A DNA stretch of 58,844 nt from Gracilaria domingensis (taxonomy: Eukaryota > Rhodophyta > Florideophyceae > Gracilariales > Gracilariaceae), in NCBI GenBank assembly GCA_022539475.1, contig VCMS01000334.1:12829-71672 (forward strand), read 5' to 3'. The first letter of the stretch is position 1, and the number at the start of each line of letters is the position of its first letter. Below, piece after piece: positions 18,576-28,786 of the stretch. Position numbers and translations under genes: made by a program. The notes beneath the pieces are model-generated. The model was not told the DNA's origin, ran no database searches, and saw nothing but the letters and a program-made list of their open reading frames with translations.

Positions 18576-19529
18576 ATGACAACAACAACAACCATTCGCC
18601 AAATGCCCATGGTATGTCCAGGTCATAATCGCGGCATCGTCGAGCTTCAATACTCACCGCCTGGATCAGAGGGTGTTTTTCTAATGTCAGCTTGCCTCGA
18701 TGGTACTCCTATGTTGCGAGATGGCATCTCTGGTGACTGGATTGGTTCCTTTGTTGGTCACAAGGGTGCAGTTTGGGGTGCCTGCATATCATCCGACGCT
18801 TCCCTTGCCGCCACCGCGGGCGCAGATTTCACCGCACGGCTTTGGGATGCTATCACAGGTCAATGCAAAACTGTTCTTACTCAAAAGCATATTTGCAAGT
18901 CCGTCGCTTTCTCGGCGGATAGCTCAAGACTTCTCACCGCAGGAAACACGAGTTCCATCAACATCTATGATGTTGCTGCATGTGAGGATACCCCGGTTGC
19001 ATTACTTACGCCGAAGGACTCTATTAATGCTAAGCACAGCGTCAAACTGGCGAGATACGTTAACTCAGGCACGAACACAGTCGTATCTGCCGTCAGCAAT
19101 GCGCAGGAAGAAAAAGTGTTGTCTATTTGGGATGTCAGGTCGGGGAATGTCGAGCGCAAATTACCTTTAGGCGCTGCTTGCAAATCTGGGGAGCTAACTT
19201 CCGACGGTAAGATTCTCACTGTGACTGGGAGCGATTCAACCTTATCAGTTTATGATCTCGACAAGATGGAACGTATTATGCAGATAGATCTTCCGAAACA
19301 TACAGAGAGCGCAAGTCTACGGTATCCATATATGGACATGATGGTTACCGGGGGACAAGATCTGACTGTCAGGAGGTTCGAAGTAGCAAAGGACAGCACA
19401 ACCGTGGAGAAAGAGGCGAACAGGGGTCACCATGGACCAGTTTGGGTTGTTCGTTTCGCTCCCGATGGCGAGAGCTACGCAAGTGGTTCGGATGATGGTA
19501 CAATTCGTTTATGGTACGTTGCTCGCTAG
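18576..19529 (+). CDS. STRAP: STRAP-like WD40 protein
   Basis: A 317-residue WD40 protein; the human protein is about 350. The N-terminus has the family signature GHNRGIVELQYSP, DGTPMLRDGISGDWIGSF, GHKGAVWGA and ADFTARLWDA. The last repeat is GHHGPVWVVRFAPDGESYASGSDDGTIRLW. About seven blades can be laid out, the middle ones poorly conserved. STRAP/UNRIP is a cytoplasmic adaptor linked to the SMN complex, mRNA translation control and receptor-kinase signalling in animals; in algae an RNP-assembly role is the safer inference. There is no intron. It is convergent with NPL4 370 bp downstream. Confidence 0.9.
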   Translation: MTTTTTIRQMPMVCPGHNRGIVELQYSPPGSEGVFLMSACLDGTPMLRDGISGDWIGSFVGHKGAVWGACISSDASLAATAGADFTARLWDAITGQCKTVLTQKHICKSVAFSADSSRLLTAGNTSSINIYDVAACEDTPVALLTPKDSINAKHSVKLARYVNSGTNTVVSAVSNAQEEKVLSIWDVRSGNVERKLPLGAACKSGELTSDGKILTVTGSDSTLSVYDLDKMERIMQIDLPKHTESASLRYPYMDMMVTGGQDLTVRRFEVAKDSTTVEKEANRGHHGPVWVVRFAPDGESYASGSDDGTIRLWYVAR

Positions 19530-19899
19530 CATTCTACGGGTTGTTGGGCTTGGCTTCACATTTATTCGTTAGTTTCTAACTTGTTATTTACTGCGCTTTG
19601 AAAATCGTCTCCAGGAAAACCACGGTTGATCCATCCCTAGTCGCTTGACGGTTCAATAGTCAAGATGGCGACATGCACTTCATTTCTCAAAGCGCAACAT
19701 GTAGATCATCATCAGGTGTTGATTTCAGTGCTCTTGTTACTAATCAGAATGTAGCCATATTGGGAAGCGATGAGCTGTATGAAGCAGTTCTGACATCTGG
19801 CCTCACTCGGAATTGCGTCTAGTTAGCTGTGCATACATAGCAAGCGGCGGGGCGGTCGCATTGTCGACTTAGAAGATCCGACATACATCGATGCCATCT
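19530..19899. other. convergent spacer between STRAP and NPL4
   Basis: Shared 3' region, no further gene. Confidence 0.5.
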
Positions 19900-21264
19900 T
19901 CAAGCCGAAGAGGCCATACCGTCGATCATTAGTCGGAATCCTTCACCAATATCTTGCCCTTCTTTGATAGACGACAGGAGTCCCGGCATGTCTGTATTCA
20001 TGTCGAACATATTGGACAAGAATAGCAACGCATGGAAGTCAGAAAGCCTTTGGGTATATGACAACTCGTTATTGGCGAGAATCTTCTTAAGATCGGATGG
20101 TCCTTGTGGGGCAATATCCCGATTCTCCACAGCGAAATTAGTTCGCAACCAGCTGTCGCAGCTCTTGATTGGGGTGTTAAGCAGAAAGAACTCAGTGTGA
20201 ACCTTCCGCACATCTTTTCCTTCAACTAATACATCCTCCTTGCACAACACGCGACCAGAGTTGGGCTTCTGCTGGTCTTGCTCTTCAAATATATCATCCA
20301 TATACATCTGCATGGCAAGATCAGAGATTTGATAAGCTTCAAACAGAGTTTCTCCAGTCTCTGCCGTGGTGACAACCAGCACAACAAATGCTTTCTTCTG
20401 TTCTTCCGTGAGTTGCTTAGCCATACGTGCAGCAAATACGACATCCATTCCTGATAAAATACACTTTCTAGGCCGTGCTGAAAACACAATTCCCACGCGT
20501 TGCAAGCCTAGCAGCTGAGCGACGGTATCGGCCCGTTGCGTCATATCACCCTCGTCGTCTAGTTTGTAAAATTGGTCCGAACCGCTTTGTGGGGGCTCGT
20601 AAATGGCTAGCACACGCGTTTCTCCGCTCTCTGTTACGTCACCGTAACAAATACCAACTCGCTGCTGTTGAAATCCTGTACGCGCAATGTAGGCTTGAAA
20701 CTGCTCTGCCGCTTTGTTATCCACCAGAACGGCAGTAGCATGAGCTTCTGCCTGAGGGGTGATTTTGGTTTTGAGGGCTTCTAATGCTTCCATTACAGCG
20801 ACGCTCATACCGCGCCCCTTCCACTTTGCAAGCTCGTTTTCATAGCGCTTGCGTTTGTCTTCCTTTGGCATGCAATGCTCGCACATTCCGCGCGGCCCGT
20901 GTTGGCATCGTGGTCTCCATTCGGTCGTTTCCTGCTTCGACTCATTTCCATCTGCGCTGGTGGCTTTGACCTCGTCTGAGGCAGATGGTGCGGCTGGCTG
21001 CGGTGCAGATGACTCTGACGTGAGCGAGGGCTGTGGTTTCGAAGGAGCAGTAGGCTTTGCCACTCCTTTTATGAAAATGATGTCTCCGTGGCGAGCGTGC
21101 TCGAAAACAAACGGCTGGGTGAAGCGAATGTCTGAGTAGAGGGCGAATTGGCCGTCCATTTTTTCCAGGGCCTCGATCTTCGCGCCGAGATGCTGCAGGG
21201 TTTCACCTTGATCAAGAGTGACACGCTCTGTGGCGCCATTTGGAAGCCGGATTCGCAAAATCAT
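19900..21264 (-). CDS. NPL4: NPL4, CDC48/p97 ubiquitin cofactor
   Basis: A 454-residue protein. Residues 1-70 form a ubiquitin-like (UBX-like) domain (ILRIRLPNGATERVTL) that in the family binds CDC48. After a Ser/Pro/Ala linker comes CQHGPRGMCEHCMPKED (about 120-136), the NPL4 zinc-finger region, then the MPN-like NPL4 domain to the end (ILSGMDVVFAARMAKQL, EAYQISDLAMQMYMDD, DVLVEGKDV). With UFD1 it delivers ubiquitinated substrates to CDC48 in ERAD and chromatin extraction. No C-terminal NZF finger is visible, as in yeast and plants. It lies head-to-head with the KIX gene. Confidence 0.9.
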   Translation of the reverse strand: MILRIRLPNGATERVTLDQGETLQHLGAKIEALEKMDGQFALYSDIRFTQPFVFEHARHGDIIFIKGVAKPTAPSKPQPSLTSESSAPQPAAPSASDEVKATSADGNESKQETTEWRPRCQHGPRGMCEHCMPKEDKRKRYENELAKWKGRGMSVAVMEALEALKTKITPQAEAHATAVLVDNKAAEQFQAYIARTGFQQQRVGICYGDVTESGETRVLAIYEPPQSGSDQFYKLDDEGDMTQRADTVAQLLGLQRVGIVFSARPRKCILSGMDVVFAARMAKQLTEEQKKAFVVLVVTTAETGETLFEAYQISDLAMQMYMDDIFEEQDQQKPNSGRVLCKEDVLVEGKDVRKVHTEFFLLNTPIKSCDSWLRTNFAVENRDIAPQGPSDLKKILANNELSYTQRLSDFHALLFLSNMFDMNTDMPGLLSSIKEGQDIGEGFRLMIDGMASSA

Positions 21265-22155
21265 CGATGAGAAGGTACAGCAGGGTGCCGAAGGTGCGGC
21301 GAAAGGAAGAGTGAAGAAAGCGATCGAAGTGCAAGTCGACTGGGTGCAAGTCGACTGGTGGAACTGCTTTTAAGCGCGGAGACAGGTGGGCCGAATGAGC
21401 ACGCGCAAGGGATCCGCAGGATGGATGGAAGGAGCGGAGCAAGCACGTGTGCGAATGGCTCGCGCCCCGAGGCTGTGCTGCGCGTCTAGAAGGCGATCGA
21501 TCGCTGCCGTGCCGTGTGCCATGCGCCTACCTGCGTTGCGCGCGTGGCGCCGGTGGAACCGAAGCCCAAGGCACGGCGCGACGCGAGGCGCGCCGCGTCC
21601 CCCAATAGAAACAGCCAATCACGCGGCGCGCCGCCCACTGCGGCCCGCAACGCGCCGGGCACTGGTGCTCGGGAGACGCCACGGCTGTGCGCAAGCTGCT
21701 CGGGAAGCGCAGCGTGCCATCAGAGCAGCTTCGTACCACCGCAGCGGCCTGGCACCATCTCCACGCCGTCGACTCGTCGCCTCCGAGAACGGCGCTTGGC
21801 CGCTTGCGCGCGACCTTGTCTGCCTTTCCTGCCCAACGTACACATCCGGCTCCCCTCCGGCTCCCCGCCGCCCTGAACGGCAGTCTTGCCGTTGCTGTAC
21901 AAATCTGCGCTTCTTCTCCGGCCGCTCGCATGGCCTCCAGCATGCCTTTGCTCCACTCATCTTTTCTGCATCAGTCTTCGCCATCTGATACAAAGTGTGC
22001 TTGGCTTCTGAACACGCCTTCTGCTCTTTCTACCTTTCTTTTGTTTAACCCTTAGGCTTCAGTGCTTCTGCTGCGTAGCCCGCTCCAAACGCGTCCGGGA
22101 CATACGCCTCTGTCTTGCGAATGTCTTGCTCGCCTATGAATGCTTTTCAGCAAGA
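21265..22155. other. divergent promoter region NPL4 / KIX gene
   Basis: The half near NPL4 (21380-21860) is very GC-rich, so many long but meaningless frames exist on both strands. The half near the KIX gene is pyrimidine-rich. No gene supported. Confidence 0.5.
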
Positions 22156-23424
22156 ATGGTGTGGTGGATTGTGCAGAATAGATCGTAAGCAGATTTGTTC
22201 TTCTGTATTCGCCTTCTTGTCTCGTAAGCTGCTTACTTTTCTCAACAACTTTTGCGCTAAGCGATAAGATGCTAACCTCCCAGTTTGAGCAAAGAGCACA
22301 ACCCCAATGTCTCCCAGCAGCGCCTTTCTCAGCTCGCGGTCTCGCTCGAGGCAAACGCGTACGACGAATCGGCATGCCCGATTTACTATGTTGAAACAGT
22401 TGTGGCCAAGTTGCATGAAGCAAATGCATCCATATCCCTGACCGCTCCACTCCACATCAATACTCCCGAACAACCTTCGAATCAACCGGCTGTCTATCAG
22501 CATGAATGGAGAAACAAACTCACTCGGGAAGAACGTGACAAAGTCTTGCGACACATGGTGCTCAAACTACAAAGTATGTAACCGGTACTCACCTTGAGCG
22601 CCTTATTGTTATTCCAGACTTGCAAGTAGCTTTTAACAGCAATATAATCCACTCTTTCCACAGGTTTAAGCGAAGAAAGATCTCTTCAAGCAATTACTGA
22701 AGCAGCTACGGTTTTCGAGAACTGCACTTTCGTCAGCGTCGACTCAAGATATGCTTACCTAAACTCAATAGCAGAGGAGCTTAGTCGCTGTGAAACGTAC
22801 CATACATTGCCTGCACCTTCTGCAGAAGTTCTGTCACTGTCACTACAGCAGCAACGTCAGAACCAACCGGACGTAGCCCCATCTCAAAGCACGCAAGCTC
22901 AAACCATTACAGATACTAGTCTGTCCGTTCCACCTACTCCGAGCGGAGGGCAGAATATCTTAAATTTGGAACCTGGCGAACTCATGTCTCATGTATTTGA
23001 ACAACCAAACTGGAAGGGTTTGCTCACAGCTGCAGACCGTCAGACTATCGTGAGACATATTTTCTCGAAACTAATGGGTAAGTTCCACCCTCCTTGTAGA
23101 CCAGTCCAAATAACCCCCTGCCCTTACATATGACAAACCACTTACCATTGTTCGGATGTAGCTCTGAGCCTTGAGGAACCTGTGCAACAGACGTATCAGA
23201 GAGCCATCTGTTTCGAACTAGACGCCTTCACAAGAGCTCAAACAGGTTGTTCGTATCTCGAATATTTGATAGAAATCATTGGTGGTCTTGAGCCCGCGGG
23301 CGTTTCGGAAGCATTCTTGCCGCAGAGGCGGGGCGTGGAACAGACTCAGCAAGATGTCTTACAATCTGATATTACAACGTTGAATAATGTATCGGAACAA
23401 GGGGCAACTATCTTCGGCCAATAG
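22156..23424 (+). CDS. tandem KIX-domain protein (Mediator MED15-like), spliced
   Basis: Proposed exons are 22156-22184 (uncertain), 22284-22573, 22664-23077 and 23162-23424, giving 331 codons. Introns 22574-22663 and 23078-23161 have GTATGT/CAG and GTAAGT/TAG ends and join in frame at phase 1. Two KIX repeats are clear: EWRNKLTREERDKVLRHM + LSEERSLQAITEAATVFE, and NWKGLLTAADRQTIVRHI + ALSLEEPVQQTYQRAICFE. The intron falls at the same point in both. A third second-half (SLSKEHNPNVSQQRLSQL) begins the protein. KIX three-helix bundles in MED15 and CBP/p300 bind activation domains, so a transcription-coactivator role is likely. The acceptor at 22283 has a CTAAC branch site, so a 5' exon exists, but its identity and the start codon are doubtful. 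Confidence 0.7.
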
Positions 23425-23569
23425 GGAAAATCCAAGCTATGACAAACTACTTTGCATTATACTCGTGAGAGCTTGCAAAGTTTAACCACATCAATACCAG
23501 TCTGTGTCCCGCGCTTATGATCTGTAAGGTCCTCAAGTTCAAGAGCGCCGACTTAAACAATTGAACCCT

Positions 23570-24202
23570 CTAGTACTGTTGCCACCAAGCAACTTCTTCC
23601 ATGCGTTTCATGACATCGTCAAACTCACATTCGCAATCATCCATTCCTACTGTAGGAATATCCCTGCAAAAGTCCGGAAGCATCTCACACATCACCTCAC
23701 CCCTGCTTTTTACGGGCCTTCCGAATCTGTCCGGTAAACCCTTTCCTGCATTCCTCAGCTTGGAATGCAGCCGCGCTCGTTTTTGCTTCTTTCGTAAGAT
23801 ATGCTTCACCATGCGCCTCACGAACCTTGGACGCATCCAATGCCCCTCATACCCTTTCTTTCTCAACTCTATGGCAACTTCCAGTGGAGTATGGGACCCT
23901 TTCTCCATAATTTCCTCGATTGTGGCTCGAGCCTCTTCTTTCGTCATATACAGCCCTTTGTGCAGCGTACCTGCCTTGCGCCTGGCCTTCCGGCTGATAC
24001 GGGAAAGTCGAGCAATCGCGATTTGGTGTTTTACATCTTTGTTCATGAGATCTAGAGCACCGCTTATACGCTCGCCTTGTAGATGTGGATACTCAGAGAG
24101 CAGATGCACTGTCCGTCGCAGATTCTCCACAATTTGCTTGGTTTCTTCCGCTCTGCACTCCATCTCGTACGATAAACTGCTCACCGCAACATGCCTGTCC
24201 AT
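23570..24202 (-). CDS. hypothetical basic protein
   Basis: A 210-residue frame from the ATG at 24202. The N-terminal half is helical and may form a coiled coil (RAEETKQIVENLRRTVHLL). The middle and C-terminal part is very basic (FVRRMVKHILRKKQKRARL) and the end is acidic with DDCECEFDD and VAWWQQY. No family is recognised. It sits convergent to the KIX gene with 145 bp between stops and about 130 bp from the next gene, normal spacing for this island, and has typical codon use, so it is probably a real lineage-specific gene, perhaps nucleic-acid binding. Confidence 0.6.
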   Translation of the reverse strand: MDRHVAVSSLSYEMECRAEETKQIVENLRRTVHLLSEYPHLQGERISGALDLMNKDVKHQIAIARLSRISRKARRKAGTLHKGLYMTKEEARATIEEIMEKGSHTPLEVAIELRKKGYEGHWMRPRFVRRMVKHILRKKQKRARLHSKLRNAGKGLPDRFGRPVKSRGEVMCEMLPDFCRDIPTVGMDDCECEFDDVMKRMEEVAWWQQY

Positions 24203-24330
24203 GAACCGGATGCTACGATCCGATCACCACATTATTGGTATGTCGCACGGGAATACAAGGCAATTCCAAACGTTTTGATCACTAGGAAACGGTAAACCTT
24301 GAGATGGGTTCTAGAAAGACGTTGGAACAC

Positions 24331-25386
24331 TCATGTGATTGTCGCCTCTCTCTCGTTAGCAGGAAAAGATGAAACGCGACCGCGATGCCTTACAGGATTC
24401 GGTTCCATCACAACATTTCTTCTTCTTTGATTTCTACACCTACGGTCCGCAAGCCAGTCAACCGGAGCTTCATCAAAATTAGTTGTCAGATAACGTACCA
24501 TGCTCTGCACAACGTCTCTTCTCCACACCCTAGCGACCATATTAGAAGAACGAAGCTCATGTGCATCTTCCTCTTCTGCAGAAAGATCGAATAAGGATGC
24601 GCTGCATTTTCGAATGTGTTTTGGTCTTCCTTGTTCATTAACTGTAAAGGAGTCTTGCAAATGTTGATCGCACCAAGAAACGACTTTGTTCATCTGGAAA
24701 CGAAACAGAACATCATCCTGAACTATGATTATATACTCAGCATCGGATTGTTCAGTGCAACGGCGGAGCACCTCCGCATAATCCAGAGCTTCCTTACTCC
24801 GCCACTTGACGCGCTCCTCATCATCACCTAACGTAAGCTTCCTGGGTGCAATTAGTTCATGCTCTCTTGTCGCAAGTCTGAGCCAGGAAGGAAGCTCAGT
24901 GACAGTCGATTCAAAAACATTATCCAACCAGAACGGACGCTTCGCGGGAATCGCATCCATATCAAAAACCGTGAGTTGGCGCAGTTCAAGGCTTCGATTC
25001 GTGGCCAACCGCCAAGACTTAACGGCATTACTAACATACTCAACACGTTCGCCATCTAGCCACCGCGTCACGCTGGGCATACACGCGACGCCGCGAACGC
25101 GAAACTGCGGGTGTACGTAATCTTCTGGTCGGATTCGCAAAGTAGAGAGGGTGTCTTCGTCATCGCATTGTGCGTCCAGTAGAAGCGATTTGACAGATAT
25201 CTTACTTGCCTGGTTAGATCGAACGACATGTGCTACAAAAATCAGTGATGCAGTGATTAGGGTGAAGAAAATGCATGCTGATCGAATTGAGACCGAATCT
25301 CGTTTTGAAGATGGAGACGGTGGGGATGGGCTTGGGGCTGCATTTGACGGAGTTGTAAAGGATCTACGACGAGTAGCGGAAGGCAT
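24331..25386 (-). CDS. type II membrane glycosyltransferase, PGAP4/GnT-IV-like
   Basis: A 351-residue protein with a short Ser/Pro-rich cytosolic tail, one transmembrane anchor at about 37-55 (SACIFFTLITASLIFVAHVV) and a lumenal catalytic part. Visible family marks are SKEALDYAEVLRRC before the acidic metal site IIIVQDDVLF (Asp 224-225), then APVDWLADRRC and PNPVRHRGRVSSF near the C-terminus, as in PGAP4 (TMEM246) and related GT54-like enzymes. PGAP4 adds GalNAc to GPI anchors in the Golgi; here the acceptor is unknown. The signature QHxG is HRG here. No intron. The gene is divergent from the tRNA and SAM50. Confidence 0.7.
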   Translation of the reverse strand: MPSATRRRSFTTPSNAAPSPSPPSPSSKRDSVSIRSACIFFTLITASLIFVAHVVRSNQASKISVKSLLLDAQCDDEDTLSTLRIRPEDYVHPQFRVRGVACMPSVTRWLDGERVEYVSNAVKSWRLATNRSLELRQLTVFDMDAIPAKRPFWLDNVFESTVTELPSWLRLATREHELIAPRKLTLGDDEERVKWRSKEALDYAEVLRRCTEQSDAEYIIIVQDDVLFRFQMNKVVSWCDQHLQDSFTVNEQGRPKHIRKCSASLFDLSAEEEDAHELRSSNMVARVWRRDVVQSMVRYLTTNFDEAPVDWLADRRCRNQRRRNVVMEPNPVRHRGRVSSFPANEREATIT

Positions 25387-25606
25387 CGGATAGACCTCCG
25401 CTTTCCGCGTATCAATACATCAGAGCAACGCCTGGAGCCAAGGAGTCTGTCACAGAGTCTGGACGGTCTTGTCGTCAAAAAATGCCTCCCCCAATCGGGC
25501 TCATAATGCGTGACATCAGGTAACTCAAGTAACGCTCTCTCAGATAGTGCAGCAAATTAGAGATCTTTTTATACTTTGAGGATCGAGCACAGTGCCAGAA
25601 GCATAT

Positions 25607-25679
25607 GGGTCTGTAGCTCAATTGGTAGAGTGCTCCCTTAGCATGGGAGAGGTACCGGGATCGAAGCCCGGCAGATCCA
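25607..25679 (+). tRNA. tRNA-Ala(AGC): tRNA-Ala (AGC)
   Basis: A 73-nt cloverleaf. The acceptor GGGTCTG pairs with CAGATCC (one G-U), the D arm is GCTC/GAGT, and the anticodon arm CTCCC-TTAGCAT-GGGAG gives anticodon AGC. The T arm is CCGGG-ATCGAAG-CCCGG and the discriminator is A. CCA is not encoded and there is no intron. T-rich runs from about 25688 suit RNA polymerase III termination. Confidence 0.97.
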
Positions 25680-25918
25680 GCTCCGAAATTTTCGTTTTCA
25701 TTTTGACATACGACACGTGTCCAGAGGGCTAAAAAGCCGACTGCACTTTCTTGCGATCTTGTTGCATAAGCCCGGAACACGTGCTACACCTGCTCGCTCC
25801 TGAACCAGCAGCCGTGATCCAACACCTCGCCACTCATCTTCCCCTTTCCATCGGATATCCATCACGTTAGTTCGTTCGATATCTATCATCTTTCCCTCCT
25901 CCCGTGCGTGCCGCGATC

Positions 25919-27307
25919 ATGAGCGATCCATCCTCATCTTCGCCAGCCGCACAGCCTTCTATAGAAGAGCTTTTGGCGGCCAAACTTTCAATCACGTCAT
26001 ACTCAATTCATGGCGTCAATCGAACTAAGGAAAAGCTCATTCACAAAGTTTTGCAACCGGTTTTATCAACAGGGGGCGATTTTGAAGGCGTTATAAACGA
26101 TGTATCTACTGCGGTAGATCGCTTAAGATCCACAAATTGTTATAAGGGAATTGATGCGTTTATTGATCACCAACATGATAAAACAGCCTCCGTTAGGTTC
26201 ACCTTTACCGAGAAGTCTTCTGTGCAGCTTACGACTGGTACTTCGATTGATACATCGAGTGAACGTGATGCTTCAATGGACGGAACGCTAAGCCTCAGAA
26301 ATTTGCTTGGTGCAGCTGACACACTACGTTTTACATTATCCTGGATTGGGGCCACGTCTACGTCGAGGTCATTTTCGAAGAACCCTTCCAACTCATGCAG
26401 TGCGGCATACGTTCGACCGTTTGTACTTGGTTTGAACTCATCCATGTTCTCCAACGTTTCGTATTCACAGCTGAACCACTCCGAAGCTTCCAGTTATAAT
26501 CTTGTTACTAGACTTGCCGATTGTGGTTTGCATACCGTTCTGGGCACATTTACATTAGCGTCTGTATGGAGAAATCTTACACATGTTCAACCAACTGCTT
26601 CTTCTTTAATTCGCGATGACGCAAAGGACTCATGGAAAACATCTCTGCGGCACCATGTAGAAATCGATATGCGAGATGATATGGTGATGCCAAACCAAGG
26701 TATATTTGCATCCTTGACGCATGAACATACGTTGCCAATTGGAGATATTCGACTGTCAACTGTGGAGACTGCTTTTCAATCACATTTTCCACTAATTGCA
26801 GATGCTGTATTATCGTTCTCTTCGCGTCTTGGCACTCATTTCTCAAGCAGTCGGGTGCAAACTCCGGATCGTTTCTTTATTGGTGGTGCTAACTCTTTAC
26901 GTGGCTTTAAAACAAGGGGCGTTGGTCCGATGGATGGCAAGGATTCAATTGGGGGTGACGTGTTTTATACATCAAGTTTGATGTTGTCACTACCAATGCC
27001 TGCAAACTCATTATTATCGCAACTATTTAACGCAAGATTACATATGTTTTTAAACGGGGGTGATGTCTTTGAAATGACTGATATGAAAGAAGCAATTGGG
27101 GACCTGAAGGGTACGGGGTTACAGGAAGCTGTGAGGAAAGCTTTCGACGGCATATATGGCGGATTGAGGGTTGCAGCTGGTGTTGGTGTGGCGTTTGATA
27201 CTTCCGTCGGACGAGTTGAACTTAATCTATGTAACGTATTTAAGAGTTCTGTGTCTGATCAGCCTCAGATTGGCTTTCAGTTTGGAGTCAGTCAATCTTT
27301 CTTGTAA
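25919..27307 (+). CDS. SAM50: SAM50/Tob55 mitochondrial outer-membrane beta-barrel assembly protein
   Basis: A 462-residue protein from the ATG at 25919; a GTG 15 bp upstream is in frame but unlikely. The N-terminal about 100 residues look like a single POTRA domain (ITSYSIHGVNRTKEKLIHKVL). The rest alternates hydrophobic/polar residues as 16 beta strands would. The diagnostic Omp85 motif lies in RFFIGGANSLRGFKTRGVGP (the RGF loop that inserts in the barrel), and the final strand is QIGFQFGVSQSFL, ending in an aromatic-hydrophobic pair. SAM50 inserts beta-barrel proteins into the mitochondrial outer membrane. The lack of a transit peptide and the short POTRA region favour SAM50 over plastid OEP80/TOC75. 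Confidence 0.88.
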   Translation: MSDPSSSSPAAQPSIEELLAAKLSITSYSIHGVNRTKEKLIHKVLQPVLSTGGDFEGVINDVSTAVDRLRSTNCYKGIDAFIDHQHDKTASVRFTFTEKSSVQLTTGTSIDTSSERDASMDGTLSLRNLLGAADTLRFTLSWIGATSTSRSFSKNPSNSCSAAYVRPFVLGLNSSMFSNVSYSQLNHSEASSYNLVTRLADCGLHTVLGTFTLASVWRNLTHVQPTASSLIRDDAKDSWKTSLRHHVEIDMRDDMVMPNQGIFASLTHEHTLPIGDIRLSTVETAFQSHFPLIADAVLSFSSRLGTHFSSSRVQTPDRFFIGGANSLRGFKTRGVGPMDGKDSIGGDVFYTSSLMLSLPMPANSLLSQLFNARLHMFLNGGDVFEMTDMKEAIGDLKGTGLQEAVRKAFDGIYGGLRVAAGVGVAFDTSVGRVELNLCNVFKSSVSDQPQIGFQFGVSQSFL

Positions 27308-27824
27308 GGGGGGTTCTAGTGTTGCACAAATTTGCATCATTTGCGTTCTGACTGCCTTTCGCTTCTTCACGAAAATGGGTCTTGCGCATACGCGCGGTAA
27401 AGTAGTGCACCTGATATTGCAAACAACGTTATCGCACAGGTTTCATACACCAATCTTTTGAATTATCATTCCTTAGTCAGCTCTTTATATGTGCCTTTCT
27501 TCCGGCTTCTATAGCTGCTATGCCATTTGAAGACATGCAGAGTAGCAGCTGCCCCTCTCGGGAATGCAATCTTTTCTCATGGACAAGACCTTCCCACCGC
27601 CTTATATCCTCCCAACCAAAATTTGGTCTTGACTGTGTGTAGATTAGCCGATTCGCAAGGTAATAGAGACAATTCTGTCCTGAAGCAACTCTTATGGTTT
27701 CGCCGGCAGTTCAAGCATCCGAGAATTGTTTTTGGAGTTGCATCTCTTCTGATTGAGTCTTGGAAAGTGCTAAAAGCTATGAACATATTCACTTGTCAGG
27801 ATCTTCATGAGCGATCACAGTGTT
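27308..27824. other. spacer after SAM50
   Basis: 3' region of SAM50, no further gene. Confidence 0.4.
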
Positions 27825-28288
27825 CAACATTCCCAGGGGTTGGTTCCAATCGATTGCTTGCGCAATCGATTGCAATCACCAATCGCAATCGGCGATTGCT
27901 TTAAGAGCTAGTGATTGCAATCTGATTGCAGATGGCAAGCCCAATGTGCAATCAGATTGCAATCGACTATACTGTTGATATCCGGAAAAAGCGCCGTTCT
28001 AAAGTTATTCATACGTAAACAAAGCTTTCTCTACACTCTCATATTATGTTTGAGATTAGCGTAGAGTTAAACATGCAATGTAGAACATAACGAGAGCTAC
28101 CAGATCTACGTTGTATTGCAATTGCGATTGCGATTGCACAAAGACTCCCAATCGCAATCGTGATTGCGAAGGAGAGAGATGATGGCAATCGCGATAGCAA
28201 ACGGTGAGGGTGATTGCAATTGCGATTGCAGAGGGGAAGGGTGATTGCAATTTCTCGCAATCGGATTGGACCAACCCCTGAAATGTTG
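27825..28288. mobile_element. small inverted-repeat DNA transposon (MITE), hAT-like ends
   Basis: Terminal inverted repeats of about 33 bp: the left end CAACATTCCCAGGGGTTGG matches the reverse complement of the right end, CAACATTTCAGGGGTTGG, and both continue into CCAATC and GATTGC. The body (464 bp) has no ORF and carries about 20 copies of GCAATC/GATTGC in two clusters (27850-27975 and 28115-28270), like subterminal transposase-binding motifs. CAGGGG ends recall hAT elements, but no 8-bp target duplication is evident. Confidence 0.75.
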
Positions 28289-28786
28289 CATTCCAGACTT
28301 TCCTCAACTGTCAAGGAGCTCTCTTCGCATGGAAAGGCATTGCCTGTAGTCTAAACCCTAGAAATTACACGATCATTTTGTAGTGCGACCTCGCTTTCTT
28401 GAGCTTCAACGTCTCATTCGTAAACCAAGGCTTACGCGACTTTCAGACTTTGGGCCTTCCATGCCTCGGCACTACCAACACTCTGCCCACGCATCTCTCT
28501 ATTCAATCGAATGAGCAGTGCCCCGAAAACGAGTCATCGTTACATGTTTTAGAAATGTGTAGTCAAGAAAGTTAACGTGCAGTCGCGAAGCCATTGACGA
28601 TGGTCGATCGGGAATGTCGTACCACTCTCAGTTGAACTACAAGGTGGAACATAATTGAAACTAATGAAAAGCGCAATGCAGCGAACTTCGCAGTGTCGAT
28701 ACACCAGGGTAGAGACAAAAAGAAGAGGTACTTGTATCCCCAATATAATAACGTAATATTAGTTCCTCAAAAGTTGTCGAACGTTA
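28289..28786. other. spacer between MITE and FBPase
   Basis: 3' region of the FBPase gene, no further gene. Confidence 0.4.

Noticed and set aside
21386..21988. Several long overlapping ORFs on both strands
   Set aside because: Caused by very high GC in the divergent promoter region; residues are Ala/Arg/Pro repeats without domain character.
25475..25780. 101-codon minus-strand ORF across the tRNA gene
   Set aside because: Runs antisense through a clear tRNA; chance frame.
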